DNA of 64,000 nt from Roseiarcus sp963829505 (GCA_963829505.1 CAWHIL010000002.1:599490-663489); one strand, 5' to 3'. Counted from the first letter of the stretch, positions 8,195 through 18,192 are shown. Numbers and translations are program-made. Notes: a model not told the origin generated them from the sequence alone.

Positions 8195-9589
8195 TCAGCT
8201 CGCGGGCAAGAGCCCCTGGCGCCGGCCGGGCAGCCGACCGCGGCTTTTCGACGCCTCGAAGACCCCGAGCAGCGGCGCCGACGTCGCGACGCGGAAGTCC
8301 GCCGGCGCGCGGACCCGCCGATCGGTCGCCTCGGCCATGAGGGCGAGGATGGTGCCGAGGGCGAGCCCGCCGAAGGCCGCCGCCGGCCAGACGAGCGTCG
8401 GCTTCGGAAAGGCGGGAGCAATCGGCGGCACCGCCTTGTCGAGCGGCGAGATATCGACGAACGTCAGCTTGCTCTGCAGCTTCGCCTGGGCCGCAACGCG
8501 CTCGCGCGCGTTGAGCTCTTCGAGCTTGAACACCACGTCGCGCTGAAGATCGGCGAGGCGATCGCGCTGCGCCTGCGCGCCGATCAGCGTCTTCTGCGCC
8601 TGCGTCTGCGCGTCCTCGAGCGCGACAATCGCCTTCTTCGTCGCCTCGATCCGCTCCTTGAGACGCTCCTTGGCCTTGTCGACGGCGTCCGACAGTTGCT
8701 TGCGCATGGTCGTAACGTTCGTCGCCGCGGCGACCATCCTCGGGTTGTTCGAGCCGAGCGAGTTCTTGGCGGTCTCGATCTCGCCCAGCGAGGAGGCGAT
8801 GCGCTCCTTCAGGGAATTGATGATCTGCAGATCCGGGTCAGACGGATCGTTGGTCAGATCGGTCGAGCCGGAGTCGAGGCGGCTCTGAAGCGCAAGCAGA
8901 ACCTCGCGGTTGCTGTTCAGGTCGGCGGTGACGGCGCCGAGCGCCGAACCTTCGGTATCGGCTCCCGAATTGGGGGAGATGACGTTCATCTTCGCCTGAT
9001 ACTGCTCGAGCGCGATCCGCGCGCTTTGGAGATCCTTGCGATAATTGTCGAGCTGCGGCTCGAACCAGCGCGCGGTCTGATCGCCGGACGCCGCTTTCAT
9101 GGCGATTGCGGCGTCGATGGTGGCGGCCAGGAAGGTATTGGCGAGAAGGGCGGCCTGGTTGGGGTCGCCAGACTTGTACTTGATCTCAAGAACGTTCGTT
9201 CCGTTCATGAAGCCCGGCACGACGTTGCCGACGATCGAAGCAGCCTGCCATTCGTCGATGTTTTCGCGGCCGAAGGACTTGGAGTTGCGAAACTCTTCCT
9301 GCGTCGTGGCGTTCGCCGTCAGATTCAAGCGTTTGACGACGTCCGTGGCGACGCGCTGGCTCTGCACCAGCGCCATCAGCGTCCCCTGCATCATCCCGAT
9401 CGCCGGCGCGGCTCCCCCGCCCTCCAGGGGATTGACGTTGCCGGGATCGATGCTCGCCGTCGCGGAGGCGTCGTAGCGGCCGGGAACGAGCTTCAGGATC
9501 GCGCCTGCAACCGCAAGCGAGCATATGAGCGTCAGCGCGATGATCCAGGAGCGGCGCAACAGGATGTACAAGACTTGGCCGATGGACAA
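8195..9589 (-). CDS. epsF: EpsF/Wzz-type chain-length determinant protein
   Basis: 464 residues from a TTG start with a strong AAAGGAG site 8-10 nt upstream. An N-terminal membrane span (about residues 15-37) and a second near the C terminus bracket a long periplasmic region rich in coiled coil (about 170-380), the architecture of Wzz/GNVR polysaccharide co-polymerases. No tyrosine-kinase domain is fused. Closest family by pattern is the EpsF chain-length determinant of exopolysaccharide clusters. It would control polymer length together with Wzx/Wzy-type or synthase machinery not present in this window. The 221 bp separating it from hypB holds nothing recognisable. Confidence 0.82.
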   Translation of the reverse strand: MSIGQVLYILLRRSWIIALTLICSLAVAGAILKLVPGRYDASATASIDPGNVNPLEGGGAAPAIGMMQGTLMALVQSQRVATDVVKRLNLTANATTQEEFRNSKSFGRENIDEWQAASIVGNVVPGFMNGTNVLEIKYKSGDPNQAALLANTFLAATIDAAIAMKAASGDQTARWFEPQLDNYRKDLQSARIALEQYQAKMNVISPNSGADTEGSALGAVTADLNSNREVLLALQSRLDSGSTDLTNDPSDPDLQIINSLKERIASSLGEIETAKNSLGSNNPRMVAAATNVTTMRKQLSDAVDKAKERLKERIEATKKAIVALEDAQTQAQKTLIGAQAQRDRLADLQRDVVFKLEELNARERVAAQAKLQSKLTFVDISPLDKAVPPIAPAFPKPTLVWPAAAFGGLALGTILALMAEATDRRVRAPADFRVATSAPLLGVFEASKSRGRLPGRRQGLLPAS

Positions 9590-9921
9590 GGGCCTACTCC
9601 TTTAATCGTTCCAGCCGAGACCGATTCACGCGTTCCAGTCAAGACCAACCCGGGAGGGGCGCCTATGTTTGCGGCGGAAACGTCATCTTTGGTCCCCGCG
9701 GCAAGCCCCGCAGCGTGTTCGAGGGCAGCGGCTTTCCCGCGCCTGCCTGTCCCCTAGATTCCCCCTACGGGACCGGCGCCTGCAGATTGCAACCGCCCAG
9801 ATATACACGAGACGAAGTCGCCGATCCACTGCATTCGCTATTGAATGCTGAATTTTGGCCCTGGCTCCGCGGAGACAAATCTCCTCTTTGCAGCGCGCGC
9901 CGGCGCCCCTATATTGTCAGG
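9590..9921. promoter_or_regulatory. Intergenic region with tmRNA promoter
   Basis: This stretch separates the divergent epsF-like gene and the tmRNA gene. The best promoter match for the tmRNA is TTGCAG at 9888-9893 and TATATT at 9910-9915, 16 nt apart, which would start transcription near 9921. The rest (about 9600-9885) shows no gene; several short ORFs there lack family features. Confidence 0.5.
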
Positions 9922-10245
9922 GCGAGCCGCGAGGCCCGCTATGGCGATAAACGACGTCGAAATAAGTCTTTCGGACCCGGGGGCGGTACCCGGCGCCTCC
10001 ACCCAAGCCCGCGAGGCTTCCCAGACGCGGGCTTCGGCGGGGGCGAAATAGGTTCGACGGGGGACCCAAAGGACGCTCTTTTGCCCGGCATGATACCACC
10101 GTTATCGGGTCAAACTTATAGTTGCCAACGACAACTATGCTCCGGTGGCCCTCGCCGCGTAATGCGGCGCTGGTACTGGAATTCAAGCCCTGAGGGTTAG
10201 CCCCTTCAGGCGGGGTCCGGAGGCGCCTGGCAACAGAAGCCTCCA
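9922..10245 (+). ncRNA. ssrA: tmRNA (ssrA), circularly permuted two-piece alphaproteobacterial form
   Basis: tmRNA rescues stalled ribosomes and adds a degradation tag. The order is permuted: the acceptor piece comes first, with the T-arm and 3' stem CGCCTCC at 9994-10000 followed by ACCCA; then a short excised linker; then the coding piece starting GGGGGCG at 10039, which pairs perfectly with the acceptor stem (one G-U). The conserved GGTTCGACGG follows. The tag frame at 10124-10162 encodes ANDNYAPVALAA and ends in TAA. Downstream CCTGA/TCAGG and GCCCC/CGGGG can form a pseudoknot (about 10188-10216). Ends are approximate by 5-10 nt. sspB, whose product delivers tagged proteins to ClpXP, is the next gene. 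Confidence 0.93.
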
Positions 10246-10255
10246 CTTCCTTTTT
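10219..10255 (+). terminator. Rho-independent terminator of tmRNA
   Basis: GGAGGC at 10219-10224 pairs with GCCTCC at 10239-10244 across a 14-nt loop, followed within a few bases by a run of five T at 10251-10255. Confidence 0.65.
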
Positions 10256-10376
10256 GACGGTCTTCATCTTTGGCGAAGTGGGCGGTTCGCCCGAGGCAGG
10301 CGTGCTTTCTTCTCCGGCGGTGGTTTGCAACCGCAGGAACCCTCGGAGTAGTCTGGCTGGAATAGGGCGCCTGGCG

Positions 10377-10916
10377 ATGTCGACCGACCTCATCCGCTAC
10401 GATCTTCTCGTCCAGGACGCGCTGCGCTCCGTGGTTCGCCGCGTTCTTGCCGACACCGCGCGGACCGGGCTGCCGGGCGACCACCACTTCAACATCGCCT
10501 TCAAGACCCAGGCGCCCGGGGTCGTCGCGCCGCCCACCCTCAAGGCCCGATTCCCGGACGAGATGTCGATCATCCTGCAGCATGAGTTCTGGGACCTCGT
10601 GGTGACCCAGGAGGCGTTCGAGGTCAGCCTCAACTTTTCGCGCAAACCCGAACGGTTGACGGTGCCGTTCGACGCCATCACCGGGTTCACCGATCCTTCC
10701 GTGCCCTTCGGCTTCAAGCTCGAGCCGCGCGTCGCGCCCGACGCGCCGGAGGTTCAGGCGCCGTCCGCGCCCGAAATCCGTCCGAAGACGGCGGCGACGC
10801 CCGCGCGCTCGAAGGCCGCCGAGACCGCCAGGACGCCCGCCGCGGCGCCGGAAACGGAGCCAGACGCGGAAGGGGCCGCCAAGGTCGTGTCGATCGACGC
10901 GTTCCGCAAAAAGTAA
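10377..10916 (+). CDS. sspB: SspB, ClpXP adaptor for ssrA-tagged proteins (alpha type)
   Basis: 179 residues. SspB binds the ssrA tag and tethers tagged substrates to ClpX. The folded domain (about residues 1-120) has the alphaproteobacterial SspB pattern: IRYDLLVQDALRSVV, LPGDHHFNIAFKT, FPDEMSIILQHEFWDL, and LTVPFDAITGFTDPSVPFGF. A Pro/Ala-rich linker leads to the C-terminal VVSIDAFRKK, the ClpX-docking tail. The ATG at 10377 is preferred over an upstream frame that would enter the tmRNA terminator. Next to the tmRNA gene, so tag synthesis and tag recognition are encoded side by side. Confidence 0.95.
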   Translation: MSTDLIRYDLLVQDALRSVVRRVLADTARTGLPGDHHFNIAFKTQAPGVVAPPTLKARFPDEMSIILQHEFWDLVVTQEAFEVSLNFSRKPERLTVPFDAITGFTDPSVPFGFKLEPRVAPDAPEVQAPSAPEIRPKTAATPARSKAAETARTPAAAPETEPDAEGAAKVVSIDAFRKK

Positions 10917-10940
10917 CGCTGACGAACGGAGGCGGCGGAC

Positions 10941-11129
10941 ATGGCCGAACTCGTGAATCTCCGCCTCGCCCGCAAGCGCCGCGAGCGGGAGAAGAAGGAG
11001 GCTGCGGCGGCCGACAACCGCATCGCGTCCGGGACGCCGAAGGCCGCGCGGCGGAAGGCGCAGGCGGAACGCGACCTTGCCGACGCCCGGCTCGATTCGC
11101 ATCGGCTCGAGCCTCCGCATGACGAATGA
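10941..11129 (+). CDS. DUF4169 family protein
   Basis: 62 residues, highly charged, starting MAELVNLRLARKRR and ending with LDSHRLE..., the pattern of DUF4169, a small alphaproteobacterial family of unknown function usually near fumC or sspB. It follows sspB after 24 nt and its end overlaps the next gene, so the three genes are probably co-transcribed. Confidence 0.85.
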   Translation: MAELVNLRLARKRREREKKEAAAADNRIASGTPKAARRKAQAERDLADARLDSHRLEPPHDE

Positions 11130-11379
11130 CGCCGGCCGCGCCGGGGTCGTCAAGCGCTCGCTGGCAATCGCCGGACACCGCACCAGCGTTTCGCTCGAGG
11201 ACGCCTTCTGGCGGCGGCTGACCGCGATCGCGGCGGCGAGAGGCGTGACGGTCAGCCAACTCGTGGCGGACGTCGACGCCGCCCGCGGCGCGGCCAACCT
11301 CTCGTCGGCGTTACGGTGCTTCGTCCTCGAGACCCTGGCGCCCGCCGACGCGCCGGGCGCGTTCGCGCGGTCTCAGTAG
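11119..11379 (+). CDS. Ribbon-helix-helix domain protein
   Basis: 86 residues. The segment VVKRSLAIAGHRTSVSLEDA followed by FWRRLTAIAAARGVTVSQLV matches the RHH_4 type of small alphaproteobacterial DNA-binding proteins: a short beta strand (HRTSVSLE) and two helices. Target unknown. The ATG at 11119 overlaps the end of the DUF4169 gene by 11 bp. Its 3' end overlaps the convergent AsmA-like gene by 7 bp. Confidence 0.8.
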   Translation: MTNDAGRAGVVKRSLAIAGHRTSVSLEDAFWRRLTAIAAARGVTVSQLVADVDAARGAANLSSALRCFVLETLAPADAPGAFARSQ

Positions 11380-14300
11380 AGGTCGCCCGGCGTCGGCTGA
11401 GCCGTCTGTCCCGCCCGCTGGGCCGGCGCGGCCGGCGTTGCTTTCCGCGGCGCCGGAGCGACGGCGTTGCGCAGGTCGGCCCCGTCAGGCTTGCTGTCGT
11501 CGTCGCCCGCGTCGAGCGAACGGGCCGGCGCGGCGACGGGCGCGTCCGCCTTCTCCGCCGCGGCCTTCTCCGCCGCGGCCCTGTCCGTCGCGGCCTTCTC
11601 CGCCGCAGCCTTTGCGGCTGCGGCCTTCTCCGCCGCCAGCCGCTCCTCTTCCCGCTGCGCCGCGAGACGCTCGGCGAGACCCTTCAGGCGCTCCTGCTCG
11701 GCGCGCCAGTCCTCGATCTCCGCGTTGCGGCGGTCGAGAAAGCGCTCGCCCTTGAGCCGCCGATTGAAGTAGGCGCGCTCGCGGATGTCGGCCTCGAGGG
11801 TCGCGATGCGCTCGGATTCGCGCGCGATCGACTGAGTCGCAAGCCCTGCCGCGAGACCGGCCGCGTCGATCTTTCGGCGCGGCCGGTCGAGCGCGTCCTC
11901 GACCACGACGGCTGCGCTCGGACTCGGGCCCGACCAGAATTTGAGCCCCTTGTCCGGCATGGCGAGATCGAGTCTCGGTCTCGAGCGTCATCCGCCCGAG
12001 GTCGAGGGTCGCCGACAGCGTCGCGGCGCCGTCGGGGCGCGCGACCTTGACCGGTCCGAGCTTGATCGCGCCCGCGCTCACAGTCGCCGGCGTCGATCCG
12101 TCGGGAAGCGCGAGCGGACCCCTGTCGAGCGCGGCGGCGAGCGCGTAGCCGACATTCGTCTCGTCGATCCGCGCATTCTCGGCCTGCGCGGCGGCGACGA
12201 CCCGCGCCAGCGCATCCGGGTCGCTTTTCGCGATCTCGACGCCGGCGAAGTCCGCCGAGCCATCGCCGGCGAGGCCCGCGACGAGCCCGGCGACGCTGCG
12301 GCCGGTCGAGGCGAAGTCGAGCCGTCCGCCGAGCCTGCCGGTCGCGCCCGGGCGTTTGAGAAGCGTCGGCTCGGCGGCGAGCGCCGCCTCGAGCGTCGCG
12401 GCCTCGCCGCCGCGCCTGAGCGTCGCATGGCCGGAGATCGCGCCGCCGGAAAGCCGCATCGCCATATCGTCGAGGTCGAGCCGGCCGCCGGCGAGCTTGA
12501 GGTTGGTCGAAAAGCCCTCCGCGGCGAGCGTGTCGGAGAGGCCGAGCCGCCCGGCGCTGACATGGACCGCGGTCGCCGGCGGAACGATCGGGGGAGCGCC
12601 GAAAGCCGCGTCGGGCCAGACGGCGCCGGGGCGCGGCGGCGCCTCGGGCCCAAGCGCCAGCGCGGCGAGGTCGGCGAGCCGCAGACGGTCGAAGGCGATG
12701 TCGCCGGTGAGCGCGGGCGGCGGCGGCGCCTGGGCCGCGGCCGGCCCTTCGGCTGCTTCGAGCGCGCGGGCGACGTCGCCCTCCTGGCGCCGAAGCGCCT
12801 CGGGCTCAGGCGCCTCGTAGGCGAGCGCCCCGCTCGCCCGGACCGAGCCGAGGGTCGCTGCGATGCGCGAGATCGCCAGGCGGGCGCCGCGGAGCGTGAC
12901 GTCGGCCGACGCGTCGACCGGGCCGATCGCGGCGCCGGGCGCGGCGAGGCCAAGAAGGGAGGCGAGCGGGGCGAGATTGTCGCCTGCGACCTTCACCGCG
13001 CCAAAGAGCCGCGCCTCGTCTCCGGCGGCCGTCGGAACAAGGCGGCCGCGCCCGGTAAGCACGGCGCCCGCAAGCGCAGCCGACGCGTCGATGTCGTATC
13101 CGGACGCCCATGCGCCCGAGGCGCGTCCTTCGACGTGTCCGGCCGCATGGCTCCCTTGAGCGGCCGGCGCGCCCTTGAGAAGCCCGAATTGCGCAACGAG
13201 CGCCGCGGAATCGGGAGAATCGAGGCTGAGCGCCGCCGTCCCCTGATCTCCGGCCGCCGCCCGCTCGAAGGCGAGCGAGGCTTTGGTCCCGGCGAGCGTG
13301 CCGGTCGCTTTCGCCGATTGCATCAGGTCCGCGCCGCTCGCGGCCGGCCTTCCGGTCGCCTCGAAGGCAAGCGACGCCGGCGACAGGAGGGACGCGCGCT
13401 CGACCAGCGCATGGGCGACGACGCCCGGCGCAAGACGCTCTGCGAGCTTGGCGAAATCCTCGAGTTTCGCCGCCTCGAGCCGCCCGCTCGCGCTGGCGCC
13501 GTCAGGCCCGAGCGCGCCCGTCGCCGTGAGCGAAGCGCCGCCGAGCCCGGCGAGGTCGACCCGGTCGATCGTGAGCCTGGGACCGGTCCTTGCCATCCTG
13601 AGAACGAGCGAAGCGCCCTCGATGCCGGCCTCGCCGACGTGGGCGACGCTGAGGGCCTTCGCGTCGAGCGCGAGCGCGACGTCATAGCCTTCCGCGAGCG
13701 ATCGGGCGGCGTCGAGGCTCGGCAGCGCCTCGACGTCGAGCGGATCGGCGGCGAGATTCGCGTCGATCCGGCCGGGCGCCGCCCCGGTGGGAAGCGCCAC
13801 CGCGAGCGAGCCCGTCAGGACCGATCGCCCGACGGAGATTTTCATCGCATCCGCGGCGACGCGTTCCGCGCTCGCCACGACATTGCCGGAGGCGGCGAGG
13901 CTTGCGGCGGGCGCCGCCTCGGCCAGAGCCTCGGTCCACCCCGCGAAGCCCTGTGCGCTCTCGCCCTGCCCGGCCCAGCGGCCGAGCCCCGCCGGATCTT
14001 CGGTCGAAACGTCCACCCGGCCCTCGAAGCGCGCCGCGGCGCCTCGCTCCACATGGCCCTCGCCGCGAATGCGCGTGCGCCCCGGCAGGCCGAGGTCGAA
14101 GCGCGTCGCAAGCGGCGCGCCCGGCTTCGCCTCGACCGAAGCGGCGAGGCCATCGAGGGAGCCGCCGCCGAGAATCGCCGCGGCGACGGCGAGGCGCGCA
14201 TCGACCGCAATTGGCGCACCCCCGCTCAGCGCGTTCGCAAGCACGGTCATGATCAGCTTCGCCGCGCGCTCGGGCGGAACGGCGTCCTCGCCCTTGCGGC

Positions 14301-15237
14301 GGAGGAGCGCGTCGAGATTGGCTTCCTTCGCCTTGGCGTCGATCGTCAGCCTGAAGGGTTTCGCGGCGAGCGCGGCCGAACCCTCGGCGCGCAGCGCCCG
14401 CTCCTCGGGACCGAAGCGGAAGCTTGCGTTTGCGAGCCTCGCGCCGTCGAGGTTCGCGGCGAGCCGCCCCGAGGCGGCCCATGGCAGCGCGCCCTCGACG
14501 CCGGGCGAGGTTCCGTTGAGCGCAAGAGCGCCGTCCGCCCGGAAGCCGGCCGCGCCGAAGACCGCCGCCGTTCCGTCGAACTGGAGCGCGGGCCACGTCG
14601 GCCCGGCGTCGATCGCGCCGCGGACCGGCGCGCCGTCAGGCCCGGCCGCCTCGGAGACGAGACGAAAGACGACCGGCGCGCCGCCGGGGCCCGACGCCTG
14701 GCCCCCGACATGGTAGGGGCCGGCGACAGAGAGCGCGTCGCCGTCGAGCGCCACGCCGTCGATCGTCAGCGTGTTCGCTCCGGCCGCGTCGAGAACCACG
14801 ATCGTCCCGTCGCGGACCGAGAAGCGGTCGAAGCCGATCGCGCCGGCGGAAGCGGGCGCGGACATGGGCCCGATGAGCGCCCCGTTGCGCGACCGGGTCA
14901 GCGTCAGGACCGGCTTCTCGAACTCGACGTCGGTGAAACGCAGGGTCCCGCTCGCGAGCTTGACGAGCGCAAGCTCGAGCCGAGCGCCTGCGAAGGCGAG
15001 CCTCGGAGCGCCCGCTCCGGCCGCAGCCGCCGTCCCCGCGCCGACATCGAGATAGGGCGTCGGCAGGAGGCGGAGCGTCACCGGGCCTGCAAGCGTCACA
15101 GGGCCGCCGGCGAAGCCCTCGAGGCGCGCGGCGATCTCGTCCCGATGCGCCGACCAGTCGACGAAATAGGGCACGATGAGCGCCGTCGTCAGCACGACGA
15201 CGAGCACGACCGCGATGATGGTCAAAATGACGCGCAA
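11373..15237 (-). CDS. AsmA-like protein, single-base frameshift near the C terminus
   Basis: A very large envelope protein (about 1,290 residues if repaired). The N-terminal membrane span (residues 3-23, ending FVDWSAHRDEIAARLEG) and the long Ala/Gly/Leu-rich beta repeats are typical of AsmA-family proteins, which are thought to bridge inner and outer membrane for phospholipid transport. The main frame runs to about residue 1090 (TLDLGRMTLETE) and then becomes an Arg-rich shadow. The true C terminus (LAMPDKGLKFWSGPSP, then a coiled coil and an Ala/Lys/Glu-rich segment) continues in another frame after one extra base at about 11973. Not in a long homopolymer, so either a sequence error or a real mutation. 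Confidence 0.8.
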
Positions 15238-15639
15238 AGACCCACGACCAGAGTTCGCCCTCGCGGAAAGCCCACGAAAGGCCGGGCGTCATCCCATCGC
15301 AGAATCGCGCGAAAATATGAAGGCGGGAAAGCGGGCCGGCGGCCGGCCGACAGGCCACGGGCGACGCCGGCGCCCTCGACGGCGATCGGCGCGGTCGAAA
15401 TCGGCAAGCAAACCCTTGCAAAGGCTCATTTCCGGGTTTTAGGTAACTCCCAAGCTGGGGTTCCGTCATCGCGAGGAGCGAAGCGAAGTGGCGATCCATT
15501 GGACGCCCGCCTCCGGCAACCGGCGGATTTCTCCGCCGAACGTCCCAAAGCATGGGTGGCCTCTGGATCGCCACGCTTCGCTCGCGATGACGGCAGGTGG
15601 AGCCGATGGCTTGGGAGTTGCGGTTTTAGGCGCTCGTCC
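15238..15639. other. Intergenic region, AsmA-like to holC
   Basis: 402 bp with no gene. The right part is occupied by the palindromic repeat described at 15445-15619; the left part (15238-15440) shows no recognisable signal. Confidence 0.5.
15445..15619. repeat. Rhizobial-type palindromic repeat (REP/RIME-like)
   Basis: Outer arms AACTCCCAAGC (15445-15455) and GCTTGGGAGTT (15609-15619) are perfect inverted repeats. Inside them, TCATCGCGAGGAGCGAAGCG...GGCGATCC (from 15466) and GGATCGCCACGCTTCGCTCG...GATGACGG (to 15593) form a second, longer imperfect stem. The motif of 'reversible CGAAGCG' around GATGACG is the common intergenic palindrome of Rhizobiales genomes. No coding potential. Confidence 0.75.
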
Positions 15640-16092
15640 TCACCTCGCCCGCTCCCAGCCGCCGTCCTCCGCTTCGCGCCAGTAGGTCGGCGCGACGCCC
15701 TCGTCCTTGAGGCGCTTCCACGCACGCCGCGCTTCGGCGACCGCCTCCTCGTCGCGCCCGTCGAAGAGGCGGATCTGAAGCGCGAAGGCGCCGTCGCCCG
15801 CGCCCGTCCCGGACCCCGCGAGAACGACCAGTGCGTCGGCGCCGTTCGGGTTCTCCGCCCCGTCGGTGAGGAAGATCGGCTGGCTCGCGGGGTCGCCGTC
15901 GCCCGCGCTCCCGTGCGGCAGGAAGCTCGAATCGGCATAGGTCCAGAGCCGGTCGTTCAGCGCCTCGACCGCCTCGGGCGACGGCGCGCGCACCACCGCC
16001 CGCCGGCCCTCGGCATAAAGCCGTTCGAGGAGCTCGGGCAGCGCCTGATCGACGCGGCGCCGTTCGAGGTGATGGAAGCGGACTTCGCCCAT
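15640..16092 (-). CDS. holC: DNA polymerase III chi subunit
   Basis: 150 residues starting MGEVRFHHLERRRVDQALPE. The helicase-like fold of HolC is seen in LPELLERLYAEGRRAVVRA, the LWTYADSSFLPHG segment and QPIFLTDGAENPNGADALVV. Chi links the clamp loader to SSB at the replication fork. Start at 16092 fits the family N terminus; a longer frame upstream runs into the next gene. 23 nt downstream of the secreted protein gene, so probably co-transcribed with pepA. Confidence 0.9.
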   Translation of the reverse strand: MGEVRFHHLERRRVDQALPELLERLYAEGRRAVVRAPSPEAVEALNDRLWTYADSSFLPHGSAGDGDPASQPIFLTDGAENPNGADALVVLAGSGTGAGDGAFALQIRLFDGRDEEAVAEARRAWKRLKDEGVAPTYWREAEDGGWERAR

Positions 16093-16115
16093 GCGGCGTC
16101 GCCTGTCTGAGACTT

Positions 16116-16652
16116 TTATTCGCCGGCCGGGCCGACGATCACGAAGGTGCGGTCCGAGTCGGTCGCCATCAGCCCGAGCGACACGCCGCCCGCAACATGC
16201 TGCTCGGTCTTGCCGGCGACGTAGACGTCGCCACGCTGGCGCGAGGCGTCGAGGAAGTCGCGCGCGTCCGCGCTCATGTCTCTGAGCGTCGGACGGCTCT
16301 TCGCCTCGTCCCAGCCGAGCGCAGCCTTCAGCGCCGCCGCCTGAAAATGCTCGAAGTCGGTCAGCGTGCGCGCCCTCGCGGGCGAGCCGATGCGCGCCTC
16401 GAAGCGCAGGAACGTGTCGCCGCGGCACGAGAGCGTCGCATCGACGTCGGCCTTTGTGGTCACGTCGAACACGCTCGCGTCGGAGCGCGTCTTCGAGACC
16501 ACGATGGCGCGCGAGAACTCGACGCCGAGGTCGCTCGCGCCGGTCTTGAGCGCGGCGGTGAAGGCGTCGCAGCCCGTGACCGCGAGGGCGGGTCCGGCAT
16601 GGGCGGCAATCCCCGCAACTGCGAGCGCCGCGACCCAGGATCGAAGCCCCAT
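16116..16652 (-). CDS. Secreted protein of unknown function
   Basis: 178 residues with a clear Sec signal peptide (MGLRSWVAALAVAGIAAHAGPALA, cleavage near residue 24) and two cysteines in the mature part (VTGCDAF and LSCRGD) that may form a disulfide. I do not recognise a family. It lies between pepA (40 nt) and holC (23 nt) on the same strand, an arrangement compatible with one operon. Confidence 0.65.
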   Translation of the reverse strand: MGLRSWVAALAVAGIAAHAGPALAVTGCDAFTAALKTGASDLGVEFSRAIVVSKTRSDASVFDVTTKADVDATLSCRGDTFLRFEARIGSPARARTLTDFEHFQAAALKAALGWDEAKSRPTLRDMSADARDFLDASRQRGDVYVAGKTEQHVAGGVSLGLMATDSDRTFVIVGPAGE

Positions 16653-16692
16653 CCTCTTCTCCCCGCCCCAGAACCGGACGCGTTCGAAAGCC

Positions 16693-18192
16693 CTAGTCCT
16701 CGTAACCGTCCTCGATGAGGCGGTTCAAGAGCCTGACGCCCCAACCCGAGCCCCACGATTGATTGATGTCCGAGGCCGGCGACCCCATGGCGACGCCCGC
16801 AACGTCGAGATGCGCCCAGGGCGTGTCCTTGACGAAGCGCTGCAGAAACTGGGCGGCGGTGATCGAGCCGCCGTGCCGGCCGCCGGTGTTCTTCATGTCG
16901 GCGACCTTGGAGTCGATCAGCTTGTCATAGGGCTTGCCGAGCGGCATGCGCCATACCTTCTCGCCCGTCGCCTCGCCGGCGGCCGAGAGTTTCTGGGCGA
17001 GTTCGTCGTTGTTGGAGAAGAGCCCGGCGTATTCGACGCCGAGCGCGATCATGATCGCGCCGGTGAGGGTCGCGAGGTCGATCATGGCGCGCGGCTTGAA
17101 CTTCTCCTGCGTGTACCAGAGGGCGTCGGCGAGAACGAGCCGCCCTTCCGCGTCCGTATTGATGATCTCGATCGTCTGGCCGGACATCGAGGCGAGGATG
17201 TCGCCGGGCCGGATGGCGTCGCCGTCGGGCATGTTCTCGACGAGGCCGATGACGCCGACGACGTTGGCTTTCGCCTTGCGCTGGGCGAGCGCGTGCATGA
17301 GGCCGACGACGCAGGCCGCGCCCCCCATGTCGCCCTTCATGTCCTCCATGCCGGCGGCCGGCTTGATCGAGATGCCGCCGGAATCGAAGCAGACGCCCTT
17401 GCCGATCACCGCCAGCGGCCGCGCCTTCTTGGCGCGCGCGCCGTTCCAGCGCATGGCGACGAGCCGGCTGTCGCGCGAGGATCCGCGCCCCACTCCGAGA
17501 AGCGCGTTCATGCCGAGCTTCGCCATCGCCTTTTCGTCGAGAACGGTCACCTCGACTCCGAGCTTCTCGAGCGCCTTCGCGCGATCGGCGAGCTCTTCGG
17601 GAAAAAGCACGTTCGGCGGCTCGTTGACGAGATTGCGGGCGATCTCGACGCCCTCGGCGACGGCGAAGCGCTCCTGCGAGGCCGCCCTCGCCGCCCCGGC
17701 GTGGCCCGAGCCGATGACGAATTCCGGCAGGGCGCCGTTGTCCTCGTCCTCGTCCTTCTTGCGCGTCTTGTACTTGTCGAACTTGTAGCCGCGCATCCTG
17801 ACGCCGAGGGCGAAATCGGCCGCATTGGCGCCGTCCCAGGCGCCGGCGGGGGCTTCGAACGCGACCACGACCCTCTGCGCGCCGGCCGTCTTTCCGGACA
17901 CGAACCCGCCGAGGGTCACGAAATCCAGGGGCGCGTTGTCCTTGCCCGGCGCGACGCCGACGACGACGAGTCGAGACGCCTCGATCCCGCTCGGCGCGAG
18001 GATGTCGAGGGCGGTGCGCAGCGCTCCCTTGAAGTGCGCGGCCTTGGCGGCAGCGCGAATCAGAGGTTCGAGATCGCCCGCGACCGCGGTGACGGCTGCG
18101 GCGGGCTTCATGTCCGCGCCGACGAAGACGACGAACGCATGGCCCGCTGGCGCTTCGAGCGGGGCGAAGGAAATCTTGACTGCGGCGCTCAT
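16693..18192 (-). CDS. pepA: Leucyl aminopeptidase (cytosol aminopeptidase)
   Basis: 499 residues, normal M17 length. Hydrolyses N-terminal residues from peptides using two metal ions; family members can also bind DNA. The C-terminal catalytic domain has VIGKGVCFDSGGISIKP (metal ligands Lys and Asp), GDMGGAACVVG, the signature NTDAEGRLVLADAL, and the region after LATLTGA. The N-terminal non-catalytic domain covers about residues 1-170. A GGAGA ribosome-binding site precedes the ATG. It heads the pepA-secreted protein-holC set. Confidence 0.96.
   Translation of the reverse strand: MSAAVKISFAPLEAPAGHAFVVFVGADMKPAAAVTAVAGDLEPLIRAAAKAAHFKGALRTALDILAPSGIEASRLVVVGVAPGKDNAPLDFVTLGGFVSGKTAGAQRVVVAFEAPAGAWDGANAADFALGVRMRGYKFDKYKTRKKDEDEDNGALPEFVIGSGHAGAARAASQERFAVAEGVEIARNLVNEPPNVLFPEELADRAKALEKLGVEVTVLDEKAMAKLGMNALLGVGRGSSRDSRLVAMRWNGARAKKARPLAVIGKGVCFDSGGISIKPAAGMEDMKGDMGGAACVVGLMHALAQRKAKANVVGVIGLVENMPDGDAIRPGDILASMSGQTIEIINTDAEGRLVLADALWYTQEKFKPRAMIDLATLTGAIMIALGVEYAGLFSNNDELAQKLSAAGEATGEKVWRMPLGKPYDKLIDSKVADMKNTGGRHGGSITAAQFLQRFVKDTPWAHLDVAGVAMGSPASDINQSWGSGWGVRLLNRLIEDGYED

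Noticed and set aside
11941..16110. 1,389-codon plus-strand ORF opposite the AsmA-like gene and holC
   Set aside because: Arg/Ala/Gly-rich translation with no domain; it is a GC-driven antisense shadow of well-supported genes. The same applies to the long minus-strand frame over lptD (20508-23657).
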